64,000 bases of DNA from positions 682,001-746,000 of the forward strand of contig NZ_RKKE01000001.1 in the NCBI RefSeq assembly GCF_003797125.1, read 5' to 3'. The notes beneath the pieces were generated by a model. The model saw nothing but the letters and a program-made list of their open reading frames with translations, was not told the DNA's origin and made no database searches. Below, one piece after another: positions 21,084-30,719 of the stretch (position 1 is the stretch's first letter; every line of letters begins with the position of its first letter). This DNA comes from Shewanella frigidimarina. Lineage in GTDB: Bacteria; Pseudomonadota; Gammaproteobacteria; Enterobacterales; Shewanellaceae. Both the position numbers and the translations under genes were made by a program.

Positions 21084-21593
21084 TTACAGTTGTTTTAATT
21101 CAGACCTAAGCGCAGATATTTGACGGTCAATAGATTCGACTTCGGTACTGCCCTGTTGCATAACTGCAGTCATTTCTTGCGCTAGACTTTGCTGCCAAGT
21201 TGCACCCGCTAAATTATTGTTAGCTCGCTTACCAGTTGTACGCAATTGTTCAATTTTGTCATCACGATCTTTGAACGCTTTTTTCCGTTCTTTTTCGAGG
21301 TTTCTAATTTCACGTTCAATTTTTTGTTTACGTAAGTATTGAGCGATTTCAGCTTTTTTATCACGCGGATTAACAGCACTATCCTGTTGCCTTGCATCTA
21401 TTGTCTCGTTCGTTAGGTTTTCAGGGTAACCTCTTGATGGTGCAACCACACTACCTACATTACTTAAATCTAACGGTTCACTTTGGTCGTCGCACGGGTC
21501 TGCTTGATACTTACCATCCGCACACTTATATACTTCTGCAGAAGCTGAAGCTGACACCATTATTAAAATAACGATTAATGATTTTCCATCCAT
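21084..21593 (-). CDS. DUF4124-domain exported protein with coiled coil
   Basis: This 169-residue protein has a signal peptide (cleavage after SASA). A short DUF4124 domain follows (VYKCADGKYQADPCDDQSEPLDL, with its paired Cys). After it comes a charged helical region (about residues 80-165) rich in Lys, Arg and Glu that should form a coiled coil. DUF4124 proteins are common small periplasmic proteins of gammaproteobacteria with no set function. The ATG has a strong AGAGGTG ribosome site. The gene lies between the two dusA remnants, so it may be cargo of a former island; it could equally be an old resident. Confidence 0.75.
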   Translation of the reverse strand: MDGKSLIVILIMVSASASAEVYKCADGKYQADPCDDQSEPLDLSNVGSVVAPSRGYPENLTNETIDARQQDSAVNPRDKKAEIAQYLRKQKIEREIRNLEKERKKAFKDRDDKIEQLRTTGKRANNNLAGATWQQSLAQEMTAVMQQGSTEVESIDRQISALRSELKQL

Positions 21594-21840
21594 AGAACAC
21601 CTCTTATTTAGTTATTTTTATTGTACAACGGTAGGTTTTTTCATCAAAATAAAATTAATATTAAAATTCATGAAATCTAAACAACAATAGTTTAAGGAGC
21701 AAAAAGCAGAGTCAACGAAGGTTTATCTTCTTACCACTTTTCACAACGGCACTTTGCACAACAGCATTTTTGCTTAACCAAATCGGACAACTCACGATAC
21801 TGGATACTTAATACGGCTTCACGCAGCCTATTTTCATTTG

Positions 21841-22236
21841 TTATATACCGTTTGGCTGCTCGATACTATGTTCTGTTGGTTGCGGCGTTATTGTCATGAC
21901 TTTAACACCTTCTGGTGATTCAAAACGATGCCAAACATCTTTGGGGATAACCAGCATTTTCCCCGTCGATAAAAGGTTGCGTTGTTCTACGTTTTCAACT
22001 AAAAGAATCAATGTTGTTTCTCCACCTAAAACCTGAACAAACTCGTCACCTTTTGGATGCTTTTCCCACTCACTAAAACCAGAATAATGAGCGATGTATA
22101 TTCCACCGTCTCGATATTCAGATAATAGCGCAAAAGCATTTTTCGCTTGTTCATTAGTGGTTTCTGGCGTTCTATCTTTCAGAAACTCAACTCGTGAAAA
22201 TTGATCATTTATTGTGATTACTACAGATTTCGACAC
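21841..22236 (-). CDS. Single-domain cupin protein
   Basis: This 131-residue protein has the small beta-barrel cupin pattern. The first motif is around HYSGFSEWEKHPKGDEFVQVLGG (a His, a Glu) and the second around GKMLVIPKDVWHRFESPEG (a His). These could hold a metal. There is no signal peptide. Substrate cannot be predicted; such proteins range from isomerases to sugar or hydroxamate binders. It lies on the same strand as the DUF4124 gene but 247 bp away, and beside the second dusA remnant. A function linked to its neighbours is not evident. Confidence 0.75.
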   Translation of the reverse strand: MSKSVVITINDQFSRVEFLKDRTPETTNEQAKNAFALLSEYRDGGIYIAHYSGFSEWEKHPKGDEFVQVLGGETTLILLVENVEQRNLLSTGKMLVIPKDVWHRFESPEGVKVMTITPQPTEHSIEQPNGI

Positions 22237-22933
22237 TTGTTTGATCCTTGTTCTACATAACGTTTAGTGATTGCGTTATTGATTTATCCTACATTTACTA
22301 TCTTATTGATGTAAGGCGATTAAATCATCTTAACTTTTCAAGAAGCCAACACAGCCTTAAAAACATGATTAGCCAATAGAAATCCCAAGCTGAATCACTA
22401 CAATTACAGTCAACAACTTAACATAATGAACTATCAAACATCAGCATGATGAAAAAGATGCACTCGAGCGTATCAGTTGCTGTGCTTATCAACTAGTGAG
22501 CCTCGCTTTGATGTGGTATTAACCGAATTTATCATCGTTTGATATTCAAAACGTGCAGTCTTCATTGTCGCGCTAATTGCTTAAAGTGCATGGGAAATCA
22601 ATATTAGCTCCAAGCTAGAAACAACTTTAGTCGGCGGCTTAAACAATTGATGCTCAGCTCAGCCCTTGTAGCTTTAAACCGACCATAGTAAATTAACTGC
22701 TCATTCTAGACTTTTGTTACACTAAATAACGGTATAGAAATATTTTTACCATTAATGTCACTATCAATTTCTTTTTTGTGCTCTAAGCTTAAACCTGTAT
22801 TTCACTTTGCTGATATAGTCAGTATTTGTGTTAGTCAGCTACTATAATGACAGGGCCGTGTAACGTTGCGCACTCTTTATGCCCTCTCTCTATACTATGC
22901 CACTCTTTTAAATGTAGAAGGATTGCTTTGCCT
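22237..22933. other. Long intergenic region upstream of cheX
   Basis: About 700 bp without an intact gene. It includes the second dusA remnant at 22431-22535. The part next to cheX probably carries its promoter, but no clear sigma-28 or sigma-54 site was seen. Confidence 0.5.
22431..22535 (-). pseudogene. dusA 5'-end remnant, copy B
   Basis: On the minus strand this stretch begins ATGATAAATTCGGTTAATAC, matching the dusA N-terminus (NSVNTT). After an inserted segment of about 17 bases it continues GATACGCT, matching TDTL, and on to a region aligned with the MLDW codons of dusA at roughly two of three bases. The frame is broken. It is more diverged than copy A, so it is probably older. Confidence 0.65.
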
Positions 22934-23401
22934 ATGAACGTTGAATTCATCAACCCATTTCTTGTGTCTTTAATCAATGTTATCTCAACCATGGCAACCA
23001 TGGATCTTAAGCCAGGTAAACCACAATTAAAAAACCATGACCTTGCAAAAGGTGACGTATCAGGCTTGATTGGTATGGTAGGACCTAAAACCCGCGGTTC
23101 GCTTTCTATTACTTTCGAAAAAGCGTTAATCCTCGAAATTATGCATAAAATGCTAGGCGAAAACCCTGGCATGATTAACGATGAAGTCACTGATTTAGTG
23201 GGTGAAATAACCAACATGGTTACTGGTGGAGCTAAAAACTTACTCAGTGAAAAAGGTTACGACTTTGATATGGCGACACCGGCTGTTGTATCTGGTAAAA
23301 ACCATACTATTTCTCATAAAGCGCGTGGTAAAAAAATCATGATGCCTTTTAGCCACGAATTCGGTAACGCTTTTATTGAAATTTGTTTTGAAGACTCTTA
23401 A
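22934..23401 (+). CDS. cheX: CheX-type chemotaxis phosphatase
   Basis: CheX proteins dephosphorylate CheY-P. This 155-residue protein shows the CheC/CheX active-site signature in the helix DLVGEITNMV, where Glu and Asn are three apart (ExxN). A second block follows (GGAKNLLSEKGYDFDMATP). I chose ATG 22934 (MNVEFINPF), preceded by AGAAGGATT, over an in-frame ATG 29 codons upstream that would add a Cys-rich tail foreign to the family. It stands alone, far from the main chemotaxis genes, as cheX often does in Shewanella and Vibrio. A hairpin follows at 23513. Confidence 0.85.
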   Translation: MNVEFINPFLVSLINVISTMATMDLKPGKPQLKNHDLAKGDVSGLIGMVGPKTRGSLSITFEKALILEIMHKMLGENPGMINDEVTDLVGEITNMVTGGAKNLLSEKGYDFDMATPAVVSGKNHTISHKARGKKIMMPFSHEFGNAFIEICFEDS

Positions 23402-23512
23402 TCGAACATTAGAAGTTAACGCCAAAGTGAAAAACTGAATCTAACACTGGCACCTAATTCTTAAAAACAACAGAGCCTCAAAACTACAGCACCTAAAAAA
23501 AGCATCTAAAAC

Positions 23513-23551
23513 AACAATGCCCAACACGTTATCTACGTATTGGGCATTGTT
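23513..23551. terminator. Terminator between cheX and alr
   Basis: A perfect 12-bp stem (AACAATGCCCAA pairing with TTGGGCATTGTT) with a 15-base loop lies between convergent genes. The U-tracts are short on both sides. Confidence 0.7.
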
Positions 23552-23567
23552 TATATCAATCTCATGC

Positions 23568-24686
23568 TCAATCGAGCAATTCAACTACCACGCGCGGCGT
23601 AAGCTTAGTGACTAACTCATAAGCTATGGTGCCAATGTGCTCGGCCACTTCTTCTACTGCAAGTGCTTTGCCCCACAGTTGAACGCTATCGCCGACGTTA
23701 TCTTGTGCATCAGCACCTAAATCTACGGTTAACATATCCATAGACACTCGACCGACTATCGGTACTCTGCGGCCGTTAATCCACACCGGTGTGCCTTCTG
23801 GCGCATTACGTGGGTAACCATCACCATAACCAATGGCAACAACCCCTAAACGAGTGTCTTTTTTAGCGGTCCAAGATGCACCATAACCGACACTATCACC
23901 GGCTTTATGCTCGCGCACCGCGATTAAATTGGAGACTAACTCCATCGCTGGAATTAATCGATGATTAACGCCTCGATCACCCACAACTGGAGATACACCA
24001 TAAAGCGCAATGCCGGGTCTTACCCAGTCGGCTTGGCTTGTTGGCCAAAATAAGGTACCTGCAGAATTTGCTAAGGTGCGATCGCCTTCTAAGCCGCTAA
24101 CCTGTTGCTCAAAGGCATTCATTTGCGTTTGAGTGAGAGGATTATCGGGTTCGTCGGCGCATGCAAAGTGGGTCATTAAATGAATCGGTTTAGCCACTTG
24201 CGGACAAGCCAGCAAGCGCTGATAAATACTGTTGAATTGTTCAAGACTAAAGCCAATACGATGCATACCAGTATCAATTTTTATCCATACGGTGACAGGC
24301 TTATCTAGCGCGATAGTTTCAAGCATTTGCAATTGCGATTCATGATGAACCACAGTATCAATATTGTGGCTAACCAGTGTGGGTAAATCAGACTGACGGA
24401 AGAAACCTTCTAATAATAAAAGCTTACCTTTTACACCGCCTTCTCTGAGTTGCAACGCTTCTTCAAGCCTTGCTAATCCAAAACCATCTGCGCCGCCATG
24501 ATACTTGCAGACGCTTTCTACATAATTTAATAAGCCAACACATTCAGCAACATTTAATAATCCATGGCCATAACCATTGGCTTTAACCACTGCCATAATT
24601 TTACTATTGGGCGCAATAAGGCGCAGTTGTGCCAAGTTACTTTGCAATGCGTAACGACTGATTTCTGCACGAGGAAAAGGTTTCAA
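23568..24686 (-). CDS. alr: Alanine racemase
   Basis: Alr is a PLP enzyme that makes D-alanine for peptidoglycan. The PLP lysine lies in [10 protein letters not shown] near residues 33-42. The second catalytic base is the Tyr in [10 protein letters not shown] near residue 258, and the family block [11 protein letters not shown] follows. The 372-residue length is slightly over typical; an insertion near residues 50-65 ([13 protein letters not shown]) accounts for it. It follows dnaB on the same strand, as in E. coli, with about 150 bp between them. Confidence 0.95.
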   Translation of the reverse strand: MKPFPRAEISRYALQSNLAQLRLIAPNSKIMAVVKANGYGHGLLNVAECVGLLNYVESVCKYHGGADGFGLARLEEALQLREGGVKGKLLLLEGFFRQSDLPTLVSHNIDTVVHHESQLQMLETIALDKPVTVWIKIDTGMHRIGFSLEQFNSIYQRLLACPQVAKPIHLMTHFACADEPDNPLTQTQMNAFEQQVSGLEGDRTLANSAGTLFWPTSQADWVRPGIALYGVSPVVGDRGVNHRLIPAMELVSNLIAVREHKAGDSVGYGASWTAKKDTRLGVVAIGYGDGYPRNAPEGTPVWINGRRVPIVGRVSMDMLTVDLGADAQDNVGDSVQLWGKALAVEEVAEHIGTIAYELVTKLTPRVVVELLD

Positions 24687-24832
24687 TAGATTGCCTTAAT
24701 TAAACAATAAAAAACATGGCGCGTCTTACTGTCTGTTAGGAGGTTTAGTGCCATAAATGCGACCTCACTAACAGAGATAAGCTAATATCATAAATAACGA
24801 TACTAAAAACACAAATACAATCTAATCAATGA

Positions 24833-26239
24833 TTAATCTTCTTCAAATTGCGGCCCAGCATAATTATCAAAGCGAGAGAATTGACCTTGGAATACCAAGC
24901 GAATACGTCCAATAGGTCCGTTACGCTGTTTACCTATGATGATTTCTGCGGTGCCTTTATCTTCAGAGCTGTCGTTATACACTTCGTCGCGATAAATGAA
25001 CATAATCAAATCGGCATCCTGCTCAATCGCACCCGATTCACGCAAGTCAGAGTTAATTGGGCGTTTATCGGCTCGTTGCTCTAGCGAGCGGTTAAGCTGT
25101 GACAGTGCAATAACAGGTACTTCTAATTCTTTGGCTAAGGCTTTTAATGAACGAGAGATTTCTGAAATTTCTAAGGTACGATTATCTTTTAACGACGGCA
25201 CTTGCATTAATTGCAGATAATCGATCATGATCATTGATAACCCGCCATGCTCACGCGCAATACGTCTGGCACGACTACGCACTTCGGTTGGGGTTAACCC
25301 TGAGCCATCATCGATGTACATTTTACCTTGTTCAAGCATAATACCCATGGTTGAAGACACACGCGCCCAATCTTCATCGTCTAATTGACCTGTACGAATT
25401 TTGGTTTGGTCTACACGGCCAAGTGAGGCCAACATACGCATCATAATCTGTTCTGACGGCATCTCGAGACTGAAAATAAGCACTGGCTTGTCTTCATTCA
25501 TGGCGGCTTGTTCACACAAGTTCATCGCGAAGGTGGTTTTACCCATAGAAGGACGCGCGGCTACAATAATTAAGTCGCCAGACTGAAAACCTGCGGTCAT
25601 TTTATCTAAATCATTAAAACCACTTGAAACACCTGTAACACCGTTATGGGGATTGTTATAAAGCTGCTCAATCCTATCGACAGTTTTTTCAAGAATGCTT
25701 TTAATGTTTTCCGGGCCTTCATTGGCATTGGTACGCATTTCTGCGATTTTAAAGACTTTGGTTTCAGCCAAGTCTAATAATGCACTTGAATCACGGCCTT
25801 CTGGGTTATAACCCGCATCGGCAATTTCGTGGGCAACGGCAATCATGTCACGTACTACGGCACGTTCACGCACAATGTCTGCATAAGATAAAATATTACC
25901 GGCGCTGGGGGTATTTTTGGCAATTTCGCCTAAGTAAGCAAAGCCGCCAGCATCGTCTAATTGATCTTCAATTTCGAGCTGTTCGGATACGGTAATTAAA
26001 TCCAGCGGTTGGCCCGATTCCATTAAACGTTGCATAGCCGTGAAAATCATTCGATGAGAACGAGAATAAAAATCTTCTGGCACAACCGCTTCAGAAACAC
26101 GATCCCACGCTTCAGCATCTAGCATCAATCCACCTAAAACGGATTGTTCTGCTTCTATTGAATGAGGAGGCAACTTTAATGCATTAACTTCTACATCTCT
26201 TTGCCTGTTTCTTGCTTTAAAAGCACCTTGCTGTGACAT
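24833..26239 (-). CDS. dnaB: Replicative DNA helicase
   Basis: DnaB is the hexameric 5'-3' helicase of the replication fork. The 468-residue protein has the N-terminal DnaG-interaction domain (PPHSIEAEQSVLGGLM). The RecA-like C-terminal domain carries Walker A ARPSMGKTTFAMN and Walker B MIMIDYLQLM, plus the arginine-finger region (GKQRNGPIG). No intein is present. The ATG at 26239 has a GGGAG ribosome site six bases away; an in-frame start four codons earlier is less likely. Upstream it diverges from an S46 peptidase gene. Confidence 0.97.
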   Translation of the reverse strand: MSQQGAFKARNRQRDVEVNALKLPPHSIEAEQSVLGGLMLDAEAWDRVSEAVVPEDFYSRSHRMIFTAMQRLMESGQPLDLITVSEQLEIEDQLDDAGGFAYLGEIAKNTPSAGNILSYADIVRERAVVRDMIAVAHEIADAGYNPEGRDSSALLDLAETKVFKIAEMRTNANEGPENIKSILEKTVDRIEQLYNNPHNGVTGVSSGFNDLDKMTAGFQSGDLIIVAARPSMGKTTFAMNLCEQAAMNEDKPVLIFSLEMPSEQIMMRMLASLGRVDQTKIRTGQLDDEDWARVSSTMGIMLEQGKMYIDDGSGLTPTEVRSRARRIAREHGGLSMIMIDYLQLMQVPSLKDNRTLEISEISRSLKALAKELEVPVIALSQLNRSLEQRADKRPINSDLRESGAIEQDADLIMFIYRDEVYNDSSEDKGTAEIIIGKQRNGPIGRIRLVFQGQFSRFDNYAGPQFEED

Positions 26240-26369
26240 TAACACTCCCAATTTCCAACGACTTTATAAAATATGGTATAACACCGTGGTCTAGCTTAAT
26301 TTGCCGTCATTACCAACTAGAATAACAGCTCCGTTTAACGGACATAAAATAATTATTTAAGGAAAATAC

Positions 26370-29036
26370 ATGCGTACCGCATTCGTTGCAGCACTTGTGC
26401 TGACATCTGGTTTAGCCTTTGCCGATGAAGGCCAATGGCAGCCGTATCAAATGCCATCCATTGCCGACAAACTCCTGCAACGTGGTATTGATATTCCCGC
26501 ATCACAACTGGCCGATTTAGGACAGTACCCAATGAATGCTGTCGTCAGTTTGGGGTATTGTACCGCCAGTTTTGTATCCCCCCAAGGCCTAGTTGTCACA
26601 AACCATCATTGTGCTTATCGCGGCATACAATATAACAGCAAAAAAGAACATAATTACCTCACTGATGGCTTTTTAGCAAACACCCAAGCGGAAGAACCTT
26701 CTGCAGGGCCAAACGAACGCTTATACATTACCCAAGAAGTTACCAACGTGACCGATAGCGTTATGGCTAACTTAAGCACCGAACCTTTGGTACGCTTTGA
26801 AGATATCCAAGCAAATAAAAAAGCATTAATTAAAGTTTGCGAAACAGATGACAACTACCGTTGCTCGGTTAACAGTTTTCACCACGGCTTAGAATATTAT
26901 TTAACTAAACAGTTAATCATTAGAGATGTACGCTTAGTGTATGCACCACCCAAAAGTGTTGGCGGCTTTGGCGGCGATATCGACAATTATGAATACCCTC
27001 GTCATTCAGGCGATTTTACCTTTTTACGCGCCTATGTGGGTAAAGACGGTAAGCCTGCAACGTTTAAAAAAGGCAATGTGCCATACCAGCCTAAAAGCTA
27101 TTTAAAAGTAAACGCAGACGGTGTAAAAGCTGGCGATGGTATTTTTGTGGCCGGTTACCCTGGCTCTACCAGCCGTTACAACTTAACCAGCGAGTTACAG
27201 TTTGCCAGTGATTGGATATATCCAACCTACGCAAAACGCTACCAGTTGCAAATTGATACTATTACCTTGATGGGCGATGTAGATAAAGATATCGCACTTA
27301 AATATGCCGGCACGATGGCTTCCATGGCTAACCGGATGAAAAAACTGAATGGCTTATTAGATGGCTTTAACGCTACTGATATTGTCGGTATTAAACAGCA
27401 ACGCGAAAATGACTTTCTCGCTTGGCTTAAAAAAGATCCTGGCGCGAACCAAAATCTCATCAGCGATCTTGAAGCACTACTTGCTGAAAAACATCAGCAG
27501 ATGCAAACCAATTATTTCTTTAAAAATGCTCAATCAAGCGAAATGCTTCAGGCTGCCAGCAAACTGTACCGTTTAGCTAAAGAAAGAAAGAAACCTAATG
27601 ACCAACGTGAGTCAGGGTTTCAGCTTCGCGATATGAAAATGTTTAAAGCGGCACTTAAACGTATCGATAGCAGCTTCGATCCCGTGGTCGATAAAATTTT
27701 ATGGCTACAAGACTTACAAGCCTATGTAAGACAACCGTTAAAAACTGAAGTGTTTGATAATGCCTTAAGCAGCTCAGACAATTTTGAACAGCTAGAATCA
27801 AAAGTGGAAGGTTTGTATGCATTAACAGAACTCACCGACCAAGCTAAACGTCTGGCGTGGATGAGTAAAAGAGCTGAAGATTTTGAAATTAGTGATGACC
27901 CGTTTATTCGTTTAGCGGTGGCTATTCATGACACTAACATGGCATTGGAAAAGAGCGAAAAGCTACTTGCAGGCAAGCTGTCATCTGTTCGACCTGAATA
28001 CATGAAGGCGATTATTGATTATTACAAATCAAATAACTGGCCTGTATACCCAGATGCTAACCGCACGTTACGTATTACTTACGGCATGGTTGATGGCTAT
28101 CAATCTAAAGATGCATTATACAAGCAACCATTTACTCGCTTAGCAGGCATCCTAGCCAAAAATACTGGCGAAGCACCTTATAATGCTCCAGCGAAACTGT
28201 TGACGGCGATTAAAGCTGATGACTTAGGTAAACATCGCGTCACATCGGTATATAAGCAGCAAAGCAGTTGTCAATTTATGTCTTGTTTAGACAAGCCTGC
28301 CGATTTTAACTCTGTACCGGTTAACTTTTTATCAAGTGCTGACACTACTGGTGGTAACTCAGGTTCACCGGTATTAAATGGTAAAGGTGAGTTAGTTGGT
28401 CTTAACTTCGACTCAACTTACGAAGCTATCACTAAAGATTGGTTTTTTAACCCGACGATTACCCGTGCCGTACATGTCGATATTCGCTACATTTTGTGGA
28501 TGATGGATAAAGTTGATCACGCTGATAATTTGATAAAAGAGTTAACCTTAGTGAGCAAGACTAAAGGAGAAGCAAAGGTAGCAACTGAAGCTGTAACTGA
28601 AATTCCTACCAAAGCAACGACTGAGGCAGTAACAGTAGTCGCACCTGAAGTGGTAACTGAGGCACAAGCCAAAGCGGTAATTGAAGTAGCGCCCGATGTT
28701 GCAATTGAGGTAGCGACTGAAATTCCTACCGAAGCAACGACTGAGGCAGTAACAGTAGTCGCACCTGAAGTGGTAACTGAGGCACCAGCCAAAGCGACGA
28801 CTGAAGCAGTAACGGTTGTCGCACCTGAAGTGGTAACTGAGGCACCAGCCAAAGCGACGACTGAAGCAGTAACGGTTGTCGCACCTGAAGCAACGGCAGA
28901 AGTTGCAACGAAAGTACCGACCAAAGCAGCTGTTGTAGTAATACCTAAAGCAGCGTCCGAAGTTACAGCAGATGCACCGGCCAAAGCGGCTGTAGTAGTA
29001 ACCCCTAAAGCAGCGGCTGAAAAAGAGCCAAACTAA
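26370..29036 (+). CDS. S46 family dipeptidyl-peptidase with repeat-rich C-terminal tail
   Basis: This is an 888-residue exported serine peptidase of family S46 (DPP7/DPP11 type), which removes dipeptides from oligopeptide N-termini in the periplasm. The signal peptide ends at LAFA. The triad is visible: His in VTNHHCAY near residue 77, Asp in GFGGDIDNYEYPRH near 204, and Ser in TTGGNSGSPV near 660. The enzyme domain ends near residue 725. The last 150 residues or so are a low-complexity tail of Thr, Glu, Ala, Val and Pro built from 20-residue repeats (AVTVVAPEVVTEAPAK units). The tail is not part of the family fold. Confidence 0.9.
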   Translation: MRTAFVAALVLTSGLAFADEGQWQPYQMPSIADKLLQRGIDIPASQLADLGQYPMNAVVSLGYCTASFVSPQGLVVTNHHCAYRGIQYNSKKEHNYLTDGFLANTQAEEPSAGPNERLYITQEVTNVTDSVMANLSTEPLVRFEDIQANKKALIKVCETDDNYRCSVNSFHHGLEYYLTKQLIIRDVRLVYAPPKSVGGFGGDIDNYEYPRHSGDFTFLRAYVGKDGKPATFKKGNVPYQPKSYLKVNADGVKAGDGIFVAGYPGSTSRYNLTSELQFASDWIYPTYAKRYQLQIDTITLMGDVDKDIALKYAGTMASMANRMKKLNGLLDGFNATDIVGIKQQRENDFLAWLKKDPGANQNLISDLEALLAEKHQQMQTNYFFKNAQSSEMLQAASKLYRLAKERKKPNDQRESGFQLRDMKMFKAALKRIDSSFDPVVDKILWLQDLQAYVRQPLKTEVFDNALSSSDNFEQLESKVEGLYALTELTDQAKRLAWMSKRAEDFEISDDPFIRLAVAIHDTNMALEKSEKLLAGKLSSVRPEYMKAIIDYYKSNNWPVYPDANRTLRITYGMVDGYQSKDALYKQPFTRLAGILAKNTGEAPYNAPAKLLTAIKADDLGKHRVTSVYKQQSSCQFMSCLDKPADFNSVPVNFLSSADTTGGNSGSPVLNGKGELVGLNFDSTYEAITKDWFFNPTITRAVHVDIRYILWMMDKVDHADNLIKELTLVSKTKGEAKVATEAVTEIPTKATTEAVTVVAPEVVTEAQAKAVIEVAPDVAIEVATEIPTEATTEAVTVVAPEVVTEAPAKATTEAVTVVAPEVVTEAPAKATTEAVTVVAPEATAEVATKVPTKAAVVVIPKAASEVTADAPAKAAVVVTPKAAAEKEPN
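28600..28920 (+). repeat. In-frame 60-bp minisatellite in the S46 peptidase gene
   Basis: A 60-bp unit starting at 28741 is repeated at 28801 (near identical) and in part at 28861. An earlier diverged copy lies at 28621, 120 bp before. A shorter block (ACTGAAATTCCTACC) at 28597 and 28717 shows the same 120-bp period. Each unit is 20 codons, so gain or loss of units keeps the frame. Confidence 0.9.
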
Positions 29037-29172
29037 CTCTGGTAAACAATATTCCAGTGACCATCAAATAGAGGTTCACTGGAATATTCTCTGGCATTGA
29101 AAGATCCCAAACGATTAGCTGCACGGCTTAAAACAGATCGTGTCAATAAAGATAGGGATTAAATTGCAGACA

Positions 29173-29206
29173 TAAAAAAAAACCGCCCTGAGGCGGTGTT
29201 TTTATG
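29173..29206 (-). terminator. Terminator after rplI
   Basis: On the minus strand the CCGCC/GGCGG stem with a 4-base loop is followed by a long U-run. It ends the rpsF-priB-rpsR-rplI transcript. Confidence 0.85.
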
Positions 29207-29220
29207 GAGCTAAACAGTAA

Positions 29221-29673
29221 TTAAGCTTCTGCTACAATAGCAATCTTAACTACAGCTTTAACTTCAGCGTGTACTTGAACTTCAATTTCGAAGCTACCAG
29301 TAGTGCGTAAAGCACCTAAAGGTAAACGAACTTCAGATTTAGCAAGTGCTACGCCAGCTGCAGTAACTGCATCAGCGATATCACGGTTGCCAATTGATCC
29401 GAATAATTTACCTTCATCACCTGCTTTAGAAGCAATAACAACAGCTTCTAATGCAGTTAATTTATCAGCACGAGCTGTCGCAGTAGCTAATTCAGCAGCT
29501 AATTTAGCTTCTAATTCAGCACGACGAGCTTCAAATACTTCAGTGTTTGCTGCGTTTGCTACAACTGCTTTACCATAAGGTAAAAGGAAGTTACGAGCAT
29601 AACCAGCTTTAACAGAAACTTGGTCGCCTAAGCTACCTAAGTTTGCAACTTTATCTAGCAAAATAACGTTCAT
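29221..29673 (-). CDS. rplI: 50S ribosomal protein bL9
   Basis: bL9 binds 23S rRNA at the base of the L1 stalk. The 150-residue protein has the N-terminal signature [26 protein letters not shown] (cut here into its known blocks), then the long connecting helix rich in Ala, Glu and Lys, and the C-terminal domain. The ATG at 29673 follows a GAGGA ribosome site; an ATG two codons earlier is possible. It is the last gene of the rpsF operon, in the standard order. Confidence 0.97.
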   Translation of the reverse strand: MNVILLDKVANLGSLGDQVSVKAGYARNFLLPYGKAVVANAANTEVFEARRAELEAKLAAELATATARADKLTALEAVVIASKAGDEGKLFGSIGNRDIADAVTAAGVALAKSEVRLPLGALRTTGSFEIEVQVHAEVKAVVKIAIVAEA

Positions 29674-29718
29674 TATCAAATCCTCAATATTCTGTTAGGA
29701 ATAATTAATACTGCAATA

Positions 29719-29958
<240 letters not shown>

Positions 29959-30261
29959 CTAAGTTTTCAATTCGACATTTTCAGCATGCAAGACTAAACG
30001 GTTTTGTCCATTTCGCCCTTGTTGTAGTGAAAGAAACCCTTCAACATCAACTTGCACACCTGCTTGTAATTTATTTGCAACGCTATCAAAGCGCGGACCA
30101 CTTAATACCACTTGAATCAAACAGTAGACGTTTCTCAACATTTCTACTTCTTGTCGTTGTGATTTATGTTCTACCGTTATAACCACATGGGCTATACCGC
30201 TAGGACTATCTAATCGCCTTGAACGAGTTATCGTTCCAGACAACATTAAGTGATTATTCAC
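29959..30261 (-). CDS. priB: Primosomal replication protein N
   Basis: PriB is a single-stranded DNA-binding OB-fold protein that helps restart stalled replication forks with PriA and DnaT. The 100-residue protein is of normal length, with LMLSGTITR at the N-terminus and the basic HKSQRQEVEMLRNVYC region of the DNA-binding loop. The start is GTG, six bases after the rpsF stop codon, so it is translated from the ribosomal protein mRNA. Operon position (rpsF-priB-rpsR-rplI) is the standard one. Confidence 0.93.
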   Translation of the reverse strand: MNNHLMLSGTITRSRRLDSPSGIAHVVITVEHKSQRQEVEMLRNVYCLIQVVLSGPRFDSVANKLQAGVQVDVEGFLSLQQGRNGQNRLVLHAENVELKT

Positions 30262-30267
30262 AAAAAA

Positions 30268-30660
30268 TTATTCAGCGTTTTCTTCAGCGCTTTCTTCTAC
30301 ATTACGGTCATCAGAAGGTGAACGACGTGAATCACGCTCGTCTCTTGCTTTTGCCATAGGAGAAGCTTCAGTAACGGCAGCTTTAGTGCGCATTACCATG
30401 TTACGCAGAACAGCGTCGTTGAAACGGAAAGCTGTTTCTAGTTCTTCGATAGACTCTGCAGATGCTTCTACGTTCAAAAGAACATAGTGAGCTTTATGTA
30501 GGTCTTGGATCGGGTAAGCCAATTGACGACGGCCCCAATCTTCTAAACGGTGGACTGTACCATTAGCAGCGGTGATAACACCGGTGTAACGCTCAATCAT
30601 ACCTGGGACTTGTTCACTTTGATCTGGGTGAACCATAAATACGATTTCATAATGACGCAT
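30268..30660 (-). CDS. rpsF: 30S ribosomal protein bS6
   Basis: bS6 binds bS18 on the 30S platform. The 130-residue protein opens with [17 protein letters not shown] and contains the [19 protein letters not shown] block. The C-terminal tail is acidic (EESAEENAE); E. coli bS6 has a similar tail that RimK extends with glutamates. The ribosome site AAGGAG lies in a small hairpin just upstream (listed separately), which may let the S6:S18 complex control the operon. Confidence 0.97.
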
Positions 30661-30664
30661 TTAT

Positions 30665-30719
30665 TGCTCCTTACGGTTAAGTAGCCTCTTTTCTGGCTCA
30701 GTCAGACCAATGTGGAGGC
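30665..30719 (-). promoter_or_regulatory. Possible S6:S18 autoregulatory leader of the rpsF operon
   Basis: On the minus strand a hairpin CTTA-ACCG-TAAG directly overlaps the AAGGAG ribosome site, and a longer GCCTC/GAGGC stem lies just upstream (30684-30719). S6:S18 leader motifs in many bacteria show a conserved CCG next to the ribosome site. The match here is by eye only. Confidence 0.35.

Noticed and set aside
22847..22933. Longer start for cheX
   Set aside because: The 29 extra codons are Cys-rich and unlike the family, while the ATG at 22934 has a plausible ribosome site and the family N-terminus.
28517..28984. A 155-codon minus-strand frame rich in Ala, Thr, Val and Ser
   Set aside because: It is the antisense of the repeat tail of the S46 peptidase; the repeats remove stops on both strands and there is no ribosome site or promoter.
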